A stretch of DNA of 64,000 bases from Aminobacterium sp. MB27-C1 (GTDB lineage: Bacteria; Synergistota; Synergistia; Synergistales; Aminobacteriaceae), in NCBI RefSeq assembly GCF_030908405.1, contig NZ_CP133089.1, forward strand, positions 434,001 through 498,000. Direction: 5' to 3'. Each line of letters begins with the position of its first letter. Position 1 is the first letter of the stretch. Both the position numbers and the translations under genes were made by a program. Under the pieces are notes generated by a model. That model was not told the DNA's origin, searched no databases, and saw nothing but the letters and a program-made list of their open reading frames with translations. Below are positions 25,926 through 35,244 of this stretch, in pieces.

Positions 25926-28064
25926 GTGGCAGAAACGACCTTACAACGATCTTTTTTGAAACGACTCCTTCTTTATTCCGACTTAGGGTTGGCTATTATG
26001 GTCATTATGATAGTGGCCATGATGATTATTCCTGTCCCAACATGGCTTCTCGATATCCTTCTCGCTTCTAATATAACGTTGGGAGTCGTTATGTTGCTTT
26101 CCACCTTTTATGTCAATAGAGCTCTCGATTTAGCAGCATTTCCTACGATGCTTCTTATCGTTACCTTGTTCAGATTAGCCCTCAATGTTTCCACTACTCG
26201 ACTCATTCTTTTGCGGGCAGATGCGGGAAAAGTTATCAGTGCTTTCGGAAATTTTGTTGTAGGTGGTAACTATGTTGTTGGTGGAGTTGTTTTCCTTATT
26301 TTGGTTATCATCCAGTTTATAGTTATTACGAAAGGTTCTGAACGTGTTGCGGAGGTTGCTGCTCGATTTACTCTTGATGCTATGCCAGGAAAGCAGATGG
26401 CAATTGATGCAGATTTAAATGCTGGCCTTATAGATGAGAATGTTGCTCGTACGCGACGTAAAGATATTCAGCGGGAAGCAGACTTCTATGGAGCTATGGA
26501 TGGAGCTTCAAAATTCGTAAAAGGTGATGCAATAGCGGGGCTTATTATTACGATAATCAATATTATTGGTGGCCTCGCCATAGGAGTTCTTCAACGAGGA
26601 CTTACCTTAGGGGAAGCTGGTGCTATTTATAGCCTCCTCACTGTTGGTGATGGTCTTGTTTCCCAAATACCAGCCCTTCTGTTCTCAACAGCAACTGGAG
26701 TTATTGTAACCAGAGCTGCTGGCGAAACAAATTTGGGGCGAGATATATTTATATCTCTTACTAAATATTCACGCCCGCTTTTCATTGGCTCTGGTTTGCT
26801 TTTTGCTTTAGCGTTCATTCCGGGATTACCCACAATACCCTTTCTTGTCCTCGGAATATTTCTTGCTTTGATGGGGTATTGGGTTTACAGAGAAGGAAAA
26901 GTTCAGGAAATAGAATCATCAGAGGGAGCTGGTTCTTCTGCGGCTCACACTCCATCTGGTTCACGAGAGGGAGCAACGAAGAGTGCAGGTAGCGGAACAT
27001 CTGCTCAACCTGTAGCGCCTGCTTCTCCAGAAGATGTAATGCAACTTTTGACTGTTGACCCCATGGAAATAGAGATAGGGTATGCAATAATCCCCCTTGT
27101 CGATCCTTCACAAGGAGGAGATATGCTTGATAGAATTGGCACTATTCGCAAACAGATGGCTTTGGAATTTGGTCTTGTTGTTCCACCCATTCGTATAAGA
27201 GATAATATTCAACTTAAACCTTCCGAGTATGTCATACGTGTCAGAGGCGCTGAAACAGGTAAGGGAGAACTTTTGCCGGATCAGTACTTAGCCATGAATA
27301 CAGGGAACGCAGAGGAAGAAATTGTGGGGGTTCCAACAGTTGAACCTGCCTTCGGTTTACAAGCTACATGGATTTCTCCTGAACTGAGAGATAAGGCTGA
27401 ATCCATGGGATATACTGTTGTCGATGCGCCATCGGTTCTTGCCACACATCTGTCTGAAATTATTAAACGTTATGGCAGCGAACTTATTACGCGACAAGAG
27501 GTTCAGAAACTTACGGATCTTGTAAAAGAAAATTCTCCTGCTGTAGTAGAAGAAATGATGGGAGTCCTTTCATTAGGTGAAGTTCAGAAAGTGTTGCAAA
27601 ATCTTGTTCGTGAACAGATTCCAATTAGAGATTTGGTAACAATTTTTGAGGCCTTGGCAGATAATGGTCGAATAACGAGAAGTGTAGATTATTTAACCGA
27701 ACGTGTAAGAGAGTCTCTTTCTCGCATTATATCTTTGAAAATACAGGGAGAGGAAGGTGTTGCTACAGTGTCTACACTTTCCCCTGTATGGGAGCAGAAA
27801 ATCAAAGATGGCCTGGAAGGAGACCTGCTGCAGGGGTGGCAACTCAATATGAGTCCTCAAGATATTCAGGGGCTTACCGCGGCCGTAGCAAAAATGGTTG
27901 AAAAAATGGCCATGGAGGGGCATCTTCCTGTTTTATTGGTACATCCAGATGTGCGTCTTATAGTAAGAAGAATTCTCGAGGGATCATTGCCTGGACTTTA
28001 TGTTGTATCCTATAATGAAATATCCCAGAGAATGCAATTAAAATCTGTGGGGATGGTGGAGTGA
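25926..28064 (+). CDS. flhA: Flagellar export gate protein FlhA
   Basis: Large export-gate protein that forms the cytoplasmic ring docking chaperone-substrate complexes. The 712 residues have about eight membrane helices in the first 330, including the FHIPEP-family stretches LNVSTTRLIL and AMDGASKFVKGDAIAG, a Ser/Gly/Ala-rich linker (about 335-365), and a four-part cytoplasmic domain. The GTG start at 25926 follows GAGAGGATGAG. flhF begins 3 bp after the stop. Confidence 0.96.
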   Translation: MAETTLQRSFLKRLLLYSDLGLAIMVIMIVAMMIIPVPTWLLDILLASNITLGVVMLLSTFYVNRALDLAAFPTMLLIVTLFRLALNVSTTRLILLRADAGKVISAFGNFVVGGNYVVGGVVFLILVIIQFIVITKGSERVAEVAARFTLDAMPGKQMAIDADLNAGLIDENVARTRRKDIQREADFYGAMDGASKFVKGDAIAGLIITIINIIGGLAIGVLQRGLTLGEAGAIYSLLTVGDGLVSQIPALLFSTATGVIVTRAAGETNLGRDIFISLTKYSRPLFIGSGLLFALAFIPGLPTIPFLVLGIFLALMGYWVYREGKVQEIESSEGAGSSAAHTPSGSREGATKSAGSGTSAQPVAPASPEDVMQLLTVDPMEIEIGYAIIPLVDPSQGGDMLDRIGTIRKQMALEFGLVVPPIRIRDNIQLKPSEYVIRVRGAETGKGELLPDQYLAMNTGNAEEEIVGVPTVEPAFGLQATWISPELRDKAESMGYTVVDAPSVLATHLSEIIKRYGSELITRQEVQKLTDLVKENSPAVVEEMMGVLSLGEVQKVLQNLVREQIPIRDLVTIFEALADNGRITRSVDYLTERVRESLSRIISLKIQGEEGVATVSTLSPVWEQKIKDGLEGDLLQGWQLNMSPQDIQGLTAAVAKMVEKMAMEGHLPVLLVHPDVRLIVRRILEGSLPGLYVVSYNEISQRMQLKSVGMVE

Positions 28065-28067
28065 TAA

Positions 28068-29363
28068 ATGCGCGTAGTTCAGCAGATATCTTTTGAAGCT
28101 AAGAATGATGCAGAAGCAATACGAATTGCCAGTGAACGCTTAGGGCGGGATGCGGTAATTCTTTCCACTCGTCCTGCCAAAGCCGGAGGTTTTTTAGGGC
28201 TTTTCAGAAAAGATATTCTTGTTGTTACTGCTGGTCTTCTTGAAGAAGATGAAGCAGATCAGCGAGAAGCATCGCGAGATCGACTAGTAGCATTTCAGCG
28301 TCTTCTTGATTCTAAAAAAACATCGGCGTCTCCGACAATTTCAGAGCGGATTACTGAGGATGTAAAAGATGAAGTTTCTTTTTCATCTCAAAGTTTGGCT
28401 TTAGCAAAGCCTCAGGAGGAGAAGGGAAAAACTAAAGATTTAGAACAAGAAGTAGCGCGCATATATGAAAAACTGGATAAAGTTTTGGAACGTCTGGATG
28501 AGAAGCCTCAACATGCAGTTATTGAGTCTCATCCCAAATCAGTTGTGGCGGAGAGTGGTGTCGAGAAAAACAAAAAAACAAACATTGCTGTTTCTGTTTC
28601 TTCTGATCTAACAGGTTCTCTTATAGAAAAAGGCTTATTACCAGATATAGCTCAAAAACTTCAAGAAAAGTTTTTGGAAGAAAAACTTCCTCAGGATCAG
28701 TTTTGTCTTTGGCTTAAAGATCAGGTTCCAGTTGCAGCAAAAGTTCCGACGAAAGCAATTGGCGGGAAAAAAGTAATGTTTGTAGGCCCTACAGGCGTGG
28801 GCAAAACGACGACAATTGCCAAAATAGCTGCCATACATGCTCTTTGGGAGCGAAAAAATGTATTGTTACTAACATCAGATACCTATCGTATAGCTGCGGT
28901 AGAACAGTTACGAACATATGCGAAAATCCTTGGGGTTCCCATTGAGGTTATTTTTGAGATAGAAGAAATTGATACTGTATTGAAAAAACATAGCAAGGCT
29001 GACCTTATATTACTTGATACGGCAGGGAGAAATCAAAAAGATTCTGAACGACTCGAAGAGGCTAAAAGACTTTACGAAGCCTTTAAACCTGATGCTCTTC
29101 ACCTCGTACTCGCTTCAAATATGAAAGATAAGGATATGCTTGACGTAGTAGGAAGAATGGGAAGTTTACCTTTAACCCATATGCTTTTTACAAAAATCGA
29201 TGAGACAAGTTCCTATGGTGGTTTACTTAACGTGCTGCTTTCGAAAAAGCTTCCAGCATCCTTTCTTACTACAGGACAAAATGTTCCTAATGATATTGAG
29301 GTTGCAGATGCTCAGAAGATTGTAGACCTTTTTTTGACGGAAGAGGACTATTCTCGTGCGTAA
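28068..29363 (+). CDS. flhF: Flagellar biosynthesis GTPase FlhF
   Basis: SRP-family GTPase that sets flagellar site and number. The 431 residues have a basic N-terminal domain, a charged variable segment (about 75-180) and a C-terminal NG domain with G1 ([11 protein letters not shown]), G3 (LLDTAGRNQKD) and the TKIDE guanine-specificity motif. It is followed by its partner flhG with an 8-bp overlap. Confidence 0.95.
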   Translation: MRVVQQISFEAKNDAEAIRIASERLGRDAVILSTRPAKAGGFLGLFRKDILVVTAGLLEEDEADQREASRDRLVAFQRLLDSKKTSASPTISERITEDVKDEVSFSSQSLALAKPQEEKGKTKDLEQEVARIYEKLDKVLERLDEKPQHAVIESHPKSVVAESGVEKNKKTNIAVSVSSDLTGSLIEKGLLPDIAQKLQEKFLEEKLPQDQFCLWLKDQVPVAAKVPTKAIGGKKVMFVGPTGVGKTTTIAKIAAIHALWERKNVLLLTSDTYRIAAVEQLRTYAKILGVPIEVIFEIEEIDTVLKKHSKADLILLDTAGRNQKDSERLEEAKRLYEAFKPDALHLVLASNMKDKDMLDVVGRMGSLPLTHMLFTKIDETSSYGGLLNVLLSKKLPASFLTTGQNVPNDIEVADAQKIVDLFLTEEDYSRA

Positions 29364-30273
29364 TGGAGAGGGGCTCCCAGTTGCCGATCAGGCAAAGACG
29401 CTTAGAAGTTTAGTAGAAAAAAATAGGAGTTTTGAGAAGAAAGTATTTAGAAATACTCGTTCTATGGCTATTGTCAGCGGTAAAGGAGGGGTAGGTAAGA
29501 GCAGCCTCTCTGTTAATCTTGCTCTTGCAATAGCCGATCTGGGCTTTTCAGTGGTTTTATTGGATGCGGACATGGGGATGGCCAACGTTGACCTTATGCT
29601 AGGGTTAGTTCCTCGTTATTCTCTTGCTCACGTTATACGTGGGTCGAGGGAAATAAGAGAAATATTGATCGAGCTTGATGATAGGGTATGGGTTATTCCA
29701 GGCGGTAGTGGAGTCCGTGAAATGGCAGAGGCAAATGAAGACATTTTTTTGAAAATTTTAGAGCAACTTACTACTCTTGATCTTATGGCTGACTATCTCA
29801 TTATTGATACGGGAGCAGGAATACATAAAGATGTACTTTCTTTCGCTCTTGCCGCTGATTCTGTTGTGGTGGTTACAACGCCAGAACCTACGTCGGTTCG
29901 TGATGCTTATGGAATAATGAAGATTTTAGCTATAGAGTCAAAGAGCAAGGCTGATATGCATCTTGTTGTAAATATGGCAGATAATGCAGTAGAAGCGGGA
30001 GAAACAGCAGAAAGAATGCAAAAAGTCTCTTCGCGTTTTTTAAGTTTAAACGTTGATTATGATGGATTTGTTCCAATAGATCGTCATTTAAAGAAAGCGA
30101 TATGTTCTCAAAGGCCATTGTTGAGAGAATTCCCGAATTCGGTGGCATCTTATTCTTTCCGCGAAATAGCCTCGCGGTTAACGGGGGCAAAACAGGAGAC
30201 AGCGGGGAGAGGATTAAAAGCATTTTTCTTGAGACTTGCTCGAGGATTACGCACAATGGAGATGGAGCCTTGA
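29356..30273 (+). CDS. flhG: Flagellar number regulator FlhG (MinD-like ATPase)
   Basis: ParA/MinD-type ATPase that works with FlhF. The 305 residues start with the FlhF-activating motif DQAKTLR (DQAxxLR, about residues 11-17), then the deviant Walker A (GKGGVGKSS), the LLDADMGMANVDLMLGL stretch and DYLIIDTGAG. The GTG start at 29356 is spaced normally from GAAGAGGA. The stop overlaps the start of the PilZ gene. Confidence 0.94.
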   Translation: MRNGEGLPVADQAKTLRSLVEKNRSFEKKVFRNTRSMAIVSGKGGVGKSSLSVNLALAIADLGFSVVLLDADMGMANVDLMLGLVPRYSLAHVIRGSREIREILIELDDRVWVIPGGSGVREMAEANEDIFLKILEQLTTLDLMADYLIIDTGAGIHKDVLSFALAADSVVVVTTPEPTSVRDAYGIMKILAIESKSKADMHLVVNMADNAVEAGETAERMQKVSSRFLSLNVDYDGFVPIDRHLKKAICSQRPLLREFPNSVASYSFREIASRLTGAKQETAGRGLKAFFLRLARGLRTMEMEP

Positions 30274-30941
30274 TGGATTTAACTCATTTTCTTTCTCTTC
30301 TTGATAAAGAAATAGGGAAGAAAGTTTTTGTAGATATTAGGGCTGGATTGTATAAGGGACGTTATCCTTCCAGACTTGAAGATATTCGTAAGAATCAGAT
30401 AGCTGTGGCTCATCCCATGCTAAAGGGGGCCTTGTTACCAATACATAGAAGTCTCGAAATAGTTTTACAGATAGAGATAGAGGGCTCACTATATGAAGTT
30501 GCAGCTTTTATTGTTCGAAGCTCCATTGCAGAACAAATACCGTTACTTTGGGTAGAGCCGCATGGCGAGGTAATCAAACTACAAAGAAGACGTTTTGTTC
30601 GTGTTCCTTGTATTATGAAAATGGAGATGTTTTTGCTCCAGGAAGCAGAACAATTTAAAACAGCAAGAGAGGAAAAAATCGCTGTTACCGCGAAAGATAT
30701 AAGTTTGGGGGGCTGCGGTTTTTTGTTGGATATTTCTAAGAAACATCTTTTTGAAAATAAAAGACGATATCTTTGCCGTCTCTTTCTTCCCGAAACAGAG
30801 TTTTTAGTCCCTGTTTCTATAATGAGGAATCAAGAACGCGACGGTCGATGTGAGGTTGGGGTCTCTTTTGATATTTTGCCTATTTCGGCAGAAAAAAGTT
30901 TAGGAAATTTTATTCGTCAACAAGAACTTATTAATCGTTAG
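30273..30941 (+). CDS. PilZ-domain protein, YcgR-like, probable c-di-GMP-responsive flagellar brake
   Basis: Protein of 222 residues with an N-terminal YcgR-like domain (about 1-100) and a C-terminal PilZ domain (about 105-215). Both c-di-GMP binding elements are visible: RRRFVR (RxxxR class, near residue 108) and DISLGGCG (DxSxxG). In other bacteria such proteins slow the motor when c-di-GMP is high; that role is inferred from the family and from its place between flhG and cheB. Its start overlaps the flhG stop (TGATG). A GTG/ATG further upstream in the same frame would lie inside flhG and is not used. Confidence 0.85.
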   Translation: MDLTHFLSLLDKEIGKKVFVDIRAGLYKGRYPSRLEDIRKNQIAVAHPMLKGALLPIHRSLEIVLQIEIEGSLYEVAAFIVRSSIAEQIPLLWVEPHGEVIKLQRRRFVRVPCIMKMEMFLLQEAEQFKTAREEKIAVTAKDISLGGCGFLLDISKKHLFENKRRYLCRLFLPETEFLVPVSIMRNQERDGRCEVGVSFDILPISAEKSLGNFIRQQELINR

Positions 30942-30952
30942 GTGAGCATATT

Positions 30953-32008
30953 ATGATAAAAGTCTTAGTCGTAGATGATTCTTCTTTTATGAGAAAGATA
31001 ATAAGGGATATATTGACTTCCCATCCTCAGATAGAGGTTGTAGGCGTTGCGAGAGACGGGGAGGATGCTCTGGAAAAAATTAAAGAATTGAATCCAGACG
31101 TAGTTACTCTCGATATTGAAATGCCGAAACTAGATGGATTACAAACATTAAAAATAATAATGAAACAGTTCCCAAGACCTGTTATTATGGTAAGTAGTTT
31201 AACTCAAGAAGGAGCACAAGCAACATTGCAGGCCTTATCTTTAGGTGCTTTTGATTATGTTACGAAACCTTCAGGCCATATTTCTCTTGATATGAATGTC
31301 GTTGGTGAAGAGCTTATTGCAAAAGTGGTAGCTGCAGGCTCTGTAACCCCATCGGTTTTAAAAGAACCAACAGCATATATAACGCAACAGATAGAGCAAC
31401 AAATACGACCAGCGAAAATTATAAAAAGTGAGCCGCCTGTTATTGTAGCTATAGCCGCATCTACCGGCGGTCCGAGGGCGTTGCAATATGTGTTATCTCA
31501 ATTGCCTGGCGATTTCCCATTACCTATAGTGGTTGTTCAGCATATGCCTAAGGATTTTACGCCTTCTTTTGCCAAACGTCTTGATTCTGTGTCGCAGCTT
31601 ACAGTCATAGAGGCATATGACAAAGCTCCTCTTCAGGCTGGTATGGCTGCTATTGCTCCAGGAGGGGCCCATTTAATTGTCAAAAGAGACAAAGATAAAA
31701 GATTATTTTGTGGGCTTTCCGATATGCCTCCTGTTTTATCTGTAAAGCCGTCTGCGAATGTTTTGTTTATGAGCTTAGCTGATGAAGTGGGAGGGAAGGT
31801 GCTCTCTGTTATATTAACTGGAATGGGGCGAGATGGAACAGATGGCGCAACAATGCTAAAGAAAAAGGGTGCTTATGTTATTGCTGAAGCACAAGAATCT
31901 TGCGTCGTTTATGGGATGCCCAGAGCGGCTGTAGAGGCTGGAATAGTAGATGAAACGGTACCTTTAACTTCGATATCAACAGCTATTTTAAGGTATGTGA
32001 ATAATTAG
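30953..32008 (+). CDS. cheB: Chemotaxis protein-glutamate methylesterase CheB
   Basis: Removes methyl groups from (and deamidates) chemoreceptors. The 351 residues consist of a receiver domain with Asp54 (VVTLDIEMPKLDG) and a C-terminal methylesterase domain with the catalytic Ser (AIAASTGGPRAL), His (VVQHMP) and Asp (GMGRDGTDGA). The ATG at 30953 follows GGTGAG. It starts the chemotaxis end of the operon. Confidence 0.96.
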   Translation: MIKVLVVDDSSFMRKIIRDILTSHPQIEVVGVARDGEDALEKIKELNPDVVTLDIEMPKLDGLQTLKIIMKQFPRPVIMVSSLTQEGAQATLQALSLGAFDYVTKPSGHISLDMNVVGEELIAKVVAAGSVTPSVLKEPTAYITQQIEQQIRPAKIIKSEPPVIVAIAASTGGPRALQYVLSQLPGDFPLPIVVVQHMPKDFTPSFAKRLDSVSQLTVIEAYDKAPLQAGMAAIAPGGAHLIVKRDKDKRLFCGLSDMPPVLSVKPSANVLFMSLADEVGGKVLSVILTGMGRDGTDGATMLKKKGAYVIAEAQESCVVYGMPRAAVEAGIVDETVPLTSISTAILRYVNN

Positions 32009-32054
32009 GATAAAGTTTAATTAGAGTGAATTTTGAGGTTGGAGATGATGTATC

Positions 32055-34088
32055 ATGGCTGGAATGGATCTGAGTCAATATTTAGGCGCTTTCCTTGATG
32101 AGGCTTCTGATAATCTTTTGCATCTTGATGATCTTCTACTTGCTGTAGAGAAAAATCAGGAAGACATGGAAGTTATAAACGAAATCTTTCGATCTGCTCA
32201 TACGTTAAAAGGAATGTCTGCAACGATGGGATTTGAAAGAATGTCGTCTCTGACCCATGCTCTTGAAGATCGTTTAGATAAGGTTCGTAAGGGTGAAAAT
32301 ACGTTAAAAAGTAACGATATCGACTTACTTTTTAAATCTCTTGATACTCTTCAATCTATGGTAGACGCTATTCGGAATGATGGAAATGATACGTCTATTT
32401 CTATAGATGAACTTGTTCAGGCTTTACGAGAAGCTATTTCTGATGAACCACAAAAAGATACTTTTCTTGGCAGTGATAGCAAACCAGCTGGTTTAGAATC
32501 TCATGAAGAAGAATGGATACATGAAGCAAGTAGCCTTGGTATGGATGTTTTTAAAGTCAAGGTTTTTCTGACGCAAGAATGCCTCCTGAAGGCGGCTCGA
32601 GCATATATGGTTGTAAATCGTTTAGAAGAAATGGGAGACATTATTAAAACAACACCTCCTGTAGACGATCTTGAAAATGAAAAATTTGATAGATCTTTTG
32701 AAGTGTACATTGCTACACATAGCTCTCAGGATAAGATAGAAGAAGCTGTTTCTCGCATTAGTGAGATAGAAAAAATAGAAATAGAGCATGTTGGCGCTCC
32801 TCAAGTGGAAAGAGAAAAAAACGAAAACTCTGTGGATCAAGATCATGCCTCACAGAACGAAGTTTCTTCTGAAAATAAAGCTCTTCATTCTGAAAAGAAT
32901 GGAAATAATGTTTCGAAGTCGGCTAATCATAAAAAAAGCAGTCAAACGGTTCGTGTAGATATCGGACGTCTCGATAAACTAATGAATCTTGTCGGAGAAT
33001 TGGTTATTGGCCGGGCTCGTATAGAGCGTCTTGTTCAAGAGGCACGTTTGAGAGAGTTTGATGAACCTCTATCTCAGCTTGGTCGTATTTCTAGCGATAT
33101 TCAAGAGATGGTTACCAAGCTTCGGATGGTGCCTGTTTCCTTCATTTTTGATCGTTTCCCAAGATTAGTAAGGGATTTATCCAAAACAATGAAAAAGAAG
33201 ATAGATCTCCGAATAGAAGGTCAAGATACAGAACTTGATCGTACAGTAATAGATGAAATTGGCGACCCACTTGTTCATCTTATTCGTAATTCCATAGATC
33301 ATGGTATCGAGTTGCCTGAAGCGCGACTTAAAAACGGTAAAGAGGCAACTGGAACAATCTGTATTTCTGCCTATCAGGAAGGTAGCGGTGTTATTATCGA
33401 GGTCGATGACGATGGACATGGTATCGATACTGATAAGGTACGTAAGAAGGCCCTTGAAAAAGCTCTAATTACGCCGGAACAAAGTTCTGAAATGACAGAA
33501 GAAGAGCTTGTGCAACTTGTCTTTTTGCCTGGTTTCAGCACTTCCGATGCAGTTACCGACATCTCTGGTCGTGGTGTAGGTATGGACGCAGTAAAAACAA
33601 AGGTTGAATCTCTTGGCGGTCAATTTGAGGTGGCAAGTGAGCATGGGAAGGGAACACGTGTTCTTGTACGATTACCGTTAACTCTTGCCATTGTTCTTGC
33701 TTTGCTTGTTAAAGTGGAAAATGAGATTTATGCTATCTCCCTTGAAAATGTAGAAGAGACAATTCTTGTACATAAAAATGATATCAAAACTATGCACGGA
33801 ATACCTGCTACTCTTTTGCGAGGGGATGTTCTTCCACTGTCTGATCTGGCCTCAATTTTGGGGACTTCCGTTGAGGACGATGGTCAGGAAGAGTATCCCG
33901 TAGTTGTTGTTAAAGCGGGGAGAAACAAGGTCGGTATGATCGTTAGCGAATTAATAGGACAACAAGAGATTGTCATTAAATCTTTAGGAAAATTCCTATC
34001 TAAAACAAAAGGAATAGCTGGAGCGACAATATTGGGAGACGGAAATGTTGCTTTAATACTTGACGTAGCCTCTCTCTGCGCGAGGTAG
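32055..34088 (+). CDS. cheA: Chemotaxis histidine kinase CheA
   Basis: Autophosphorylating kinase that phosphorylates CheY and CheB. The 677 residues hold P1 with His49 (RSAHTLKGMSATMGF), a P2-like domain (about 165-255), an acidic Asn/Ser-rich linker, the P3 dimer helix (about 295-345), the P4 ATPase with N box (LIRNSIDHGIE), G1 (DDDGHGID) and G2 (GRGVGMDAVK), and a CheW-like P5 (about 540-675). The ATG at 32055 or 32064 could be the start. No separate cheW follows. Confidence 0.96.
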   Translation: MAGMDLSQYLGAFLDEASDNLLHLDDLLLAVEKNQEDMEVINEIFRSAHTLKGMSATMGFERMSSLTHALEDRLDKVRKGENTLKSNDIDLLFKSLDTLQSMVDAIRNDGNDTSISIDELVQALREAISDEPQKDTFLGSDSKPAGLESHEEEWIHEASSLGMDVFKVKVFLTQECLLKAARAYMVVNRLEEMGDIIKTTPPVDDLENEKFDRSFEVYIATHSSQDKIEEAVSRISEIEKIEIEHVGAPQVEREKNENSVDQDHASQNEVSSENKALHSEKNGNNVSKSANHKKSSQTVRVDIGRLDKLMNLVGELVIGRARIERLVQEARLREFDEPLSQLGRISSDIQEMVTKLRMVPVSFIFDRFPRLVRDLSKTMKKKIDLRIEGQDTELDRTVIDEIGDPLVHLIRNSIDHGIELPEARLKNGKEATGTICISAYQEGSGVIIEVDDDGHGIDTDKVRKKALEKALITPEQSSEMTEEELVQLVFLPGFSTSDAVTDISGRGVGMDAVKTKVESLGGQFEVASEHGKGTRVLVRLPLTLAIVLALLVKVENEIYAISLENVEETILVHKNDIKTMHGIPATLLRGDVLPLSDLASILGTSVEDDGQEEYPVVVVKAGRNKVGMIVSELIGQQEIVIKSLGKFLSKTKGIAGATILGDGNVALILDVASLCAR

Positions 34089-34109
34089 AGCTAGGGGGAT
34101 TAAAGGGCG

Positions 34110-34739
34110 ATGAATTTAGACAGTTTCAGTCACTTGCAACTTGACGCTATCCGGGAAGTTGGAAATATCGGAGCTGGTAATGCCGCGACGGCCTTATCGA
34201 AACTTCTGGAAAAACCTGTGGAAATGGATGTCCCTAAAGCAGAGCTTATTTCAATTTATGAGTTGGGGGAACATTATGGGCCGGCAATGAGTCTTGTCGC
34301 CGCTGTTTTTGTCAGATCTCATGGAGATTTCCCATGCAGTCTTATTTTTATACAAGAGGAAGAGAACGCTCAGTCCCTTGTGGATTTGCTTATTACAAAA
34401 CAATTTGGTGGAGGAATGGATGTATCCTCTCTTCCTGAGGAAATGAGAGACAGTGCACTATCAGAGGTTGGCAATATTATTTTGAGTTCTTTCTTGAATG
34501 CAATAAACATGTTCGTAGGCAGTACATACAACATATCGGTTCCCGGAGTAGCTCATGACATGTTGGCTGCGGTTTTGGATGTCGTCATTTCTATTTTCGG
34601 ACAAACAGGAGATGTAGCCCTTGTAGTTAATACGACCCTCAGTGTTGGAGAATCAGATCTTGATGTGCAAGGAAATGTGATAATGATTCCTGACCCCGGT
34701 TCTCTAGAGGGACTGCTGGAGAAACTGGGGGTTATGTAA
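34110..34739 (+). CDS. cheC: CheY-P phosphatase CheC
   Basis: Dephosphorylates CheY-P and binds CheD. The 209 residues carry both active-site copies: LDAIREVGNIGAG near residue 11 and DSALSEVGNIILS near residue 112, each with Glu-x-x-Asn. These two intact sites contrast with the altered ones in FliY. It lies directly after cheA. Confidence 0.94.
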   Translation: MNLDSFSHLQLDAIREVGNIGAGNAATALSKLLEKPVEMDVPKAELISIYELGEHYGPAMSLVAAVFVRSHGDFPCSLIFIQEEENAQSLVDLLITKQFGGGMDVSSLPEEMRDSALSEVGNIILSSFLNAINMFVGSTYNISVPGVAHDMLAAVLDVVISIFGQTGDVALVVNTTLSVGESDLDVQGNVIMIPDPGSLEGLLEKLGVM

Positions 34740-34742
34740 ACA

Positions 34743-35231
34743 ATGGCGAATACTTTTCATGTTGGCATGGCTGATCTCATTGTCATAACAGCGCCGGATA
34801 CACTTGTAACCTTAGGATTAGGGTCTTGTATAGGTCTCGTGATTTTTGATTCTGTCGCAAAGGTAGCTGGAATGGCTCATATAATGCTTCCTGAAAGCAG
34901 GGAAGGTGCTCCTGTAGATAAGCCAGGGAAATTCGCCAATACGGCGGTTCCTACGCTCATTGATGCTGTATGTAAAAAAGGAGCTTTAAAGTCTAGGCTT
35001 AAAGCAAAATTTGCAGGAGGGGCTCAGATGTTTGCTATACCGGGCTCTCAGTCTGATTTTCTCGCTGTTGGAAGTCGAAATATTCAGCAAACAACGGCGT
35101 GGCTAAATAAGTATGGCATTAAGATAATGGATTCTGATACTGGAGGAAATAAAGGTAGAAGCGTGGAGTTTTCTACGGAAACATGGATGCTTAGTGTTAA
35201 AACCCTAGGGCAAGGGAAAAAAGAAATATAA
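34743..35231 (+). CDS. cheD: Chemoreceptor glutamine deamidase CheD
   Basis: Deamidates receptor glutamines and interacts with CheC. The 162 residues contain the catalytic set Thr23, Cys29 (LGLGSCIG) and His46 (GMAHIMLP), with spacing as in Thermotoga CheD. It starts 3 bp after the cheC stop. Confidence 0.95.
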   Translation: MANTFHVGMADLIVITAPDTLVTLGLGSCIGLVIFDSVAKVAGMAHIMLPESREGAPVDKPGKFANTAVPTLIDAVCKKGALKSRLKAKFAGGAQMFAIPGSQSDFLAVGSRNIQQTTAWLNKYGIKIMDSDTGGNKGRSVEFSTETWMLSVKTLGQGKKEI

Positions 35232-35244
35232 AGGGGGGAGAGAG

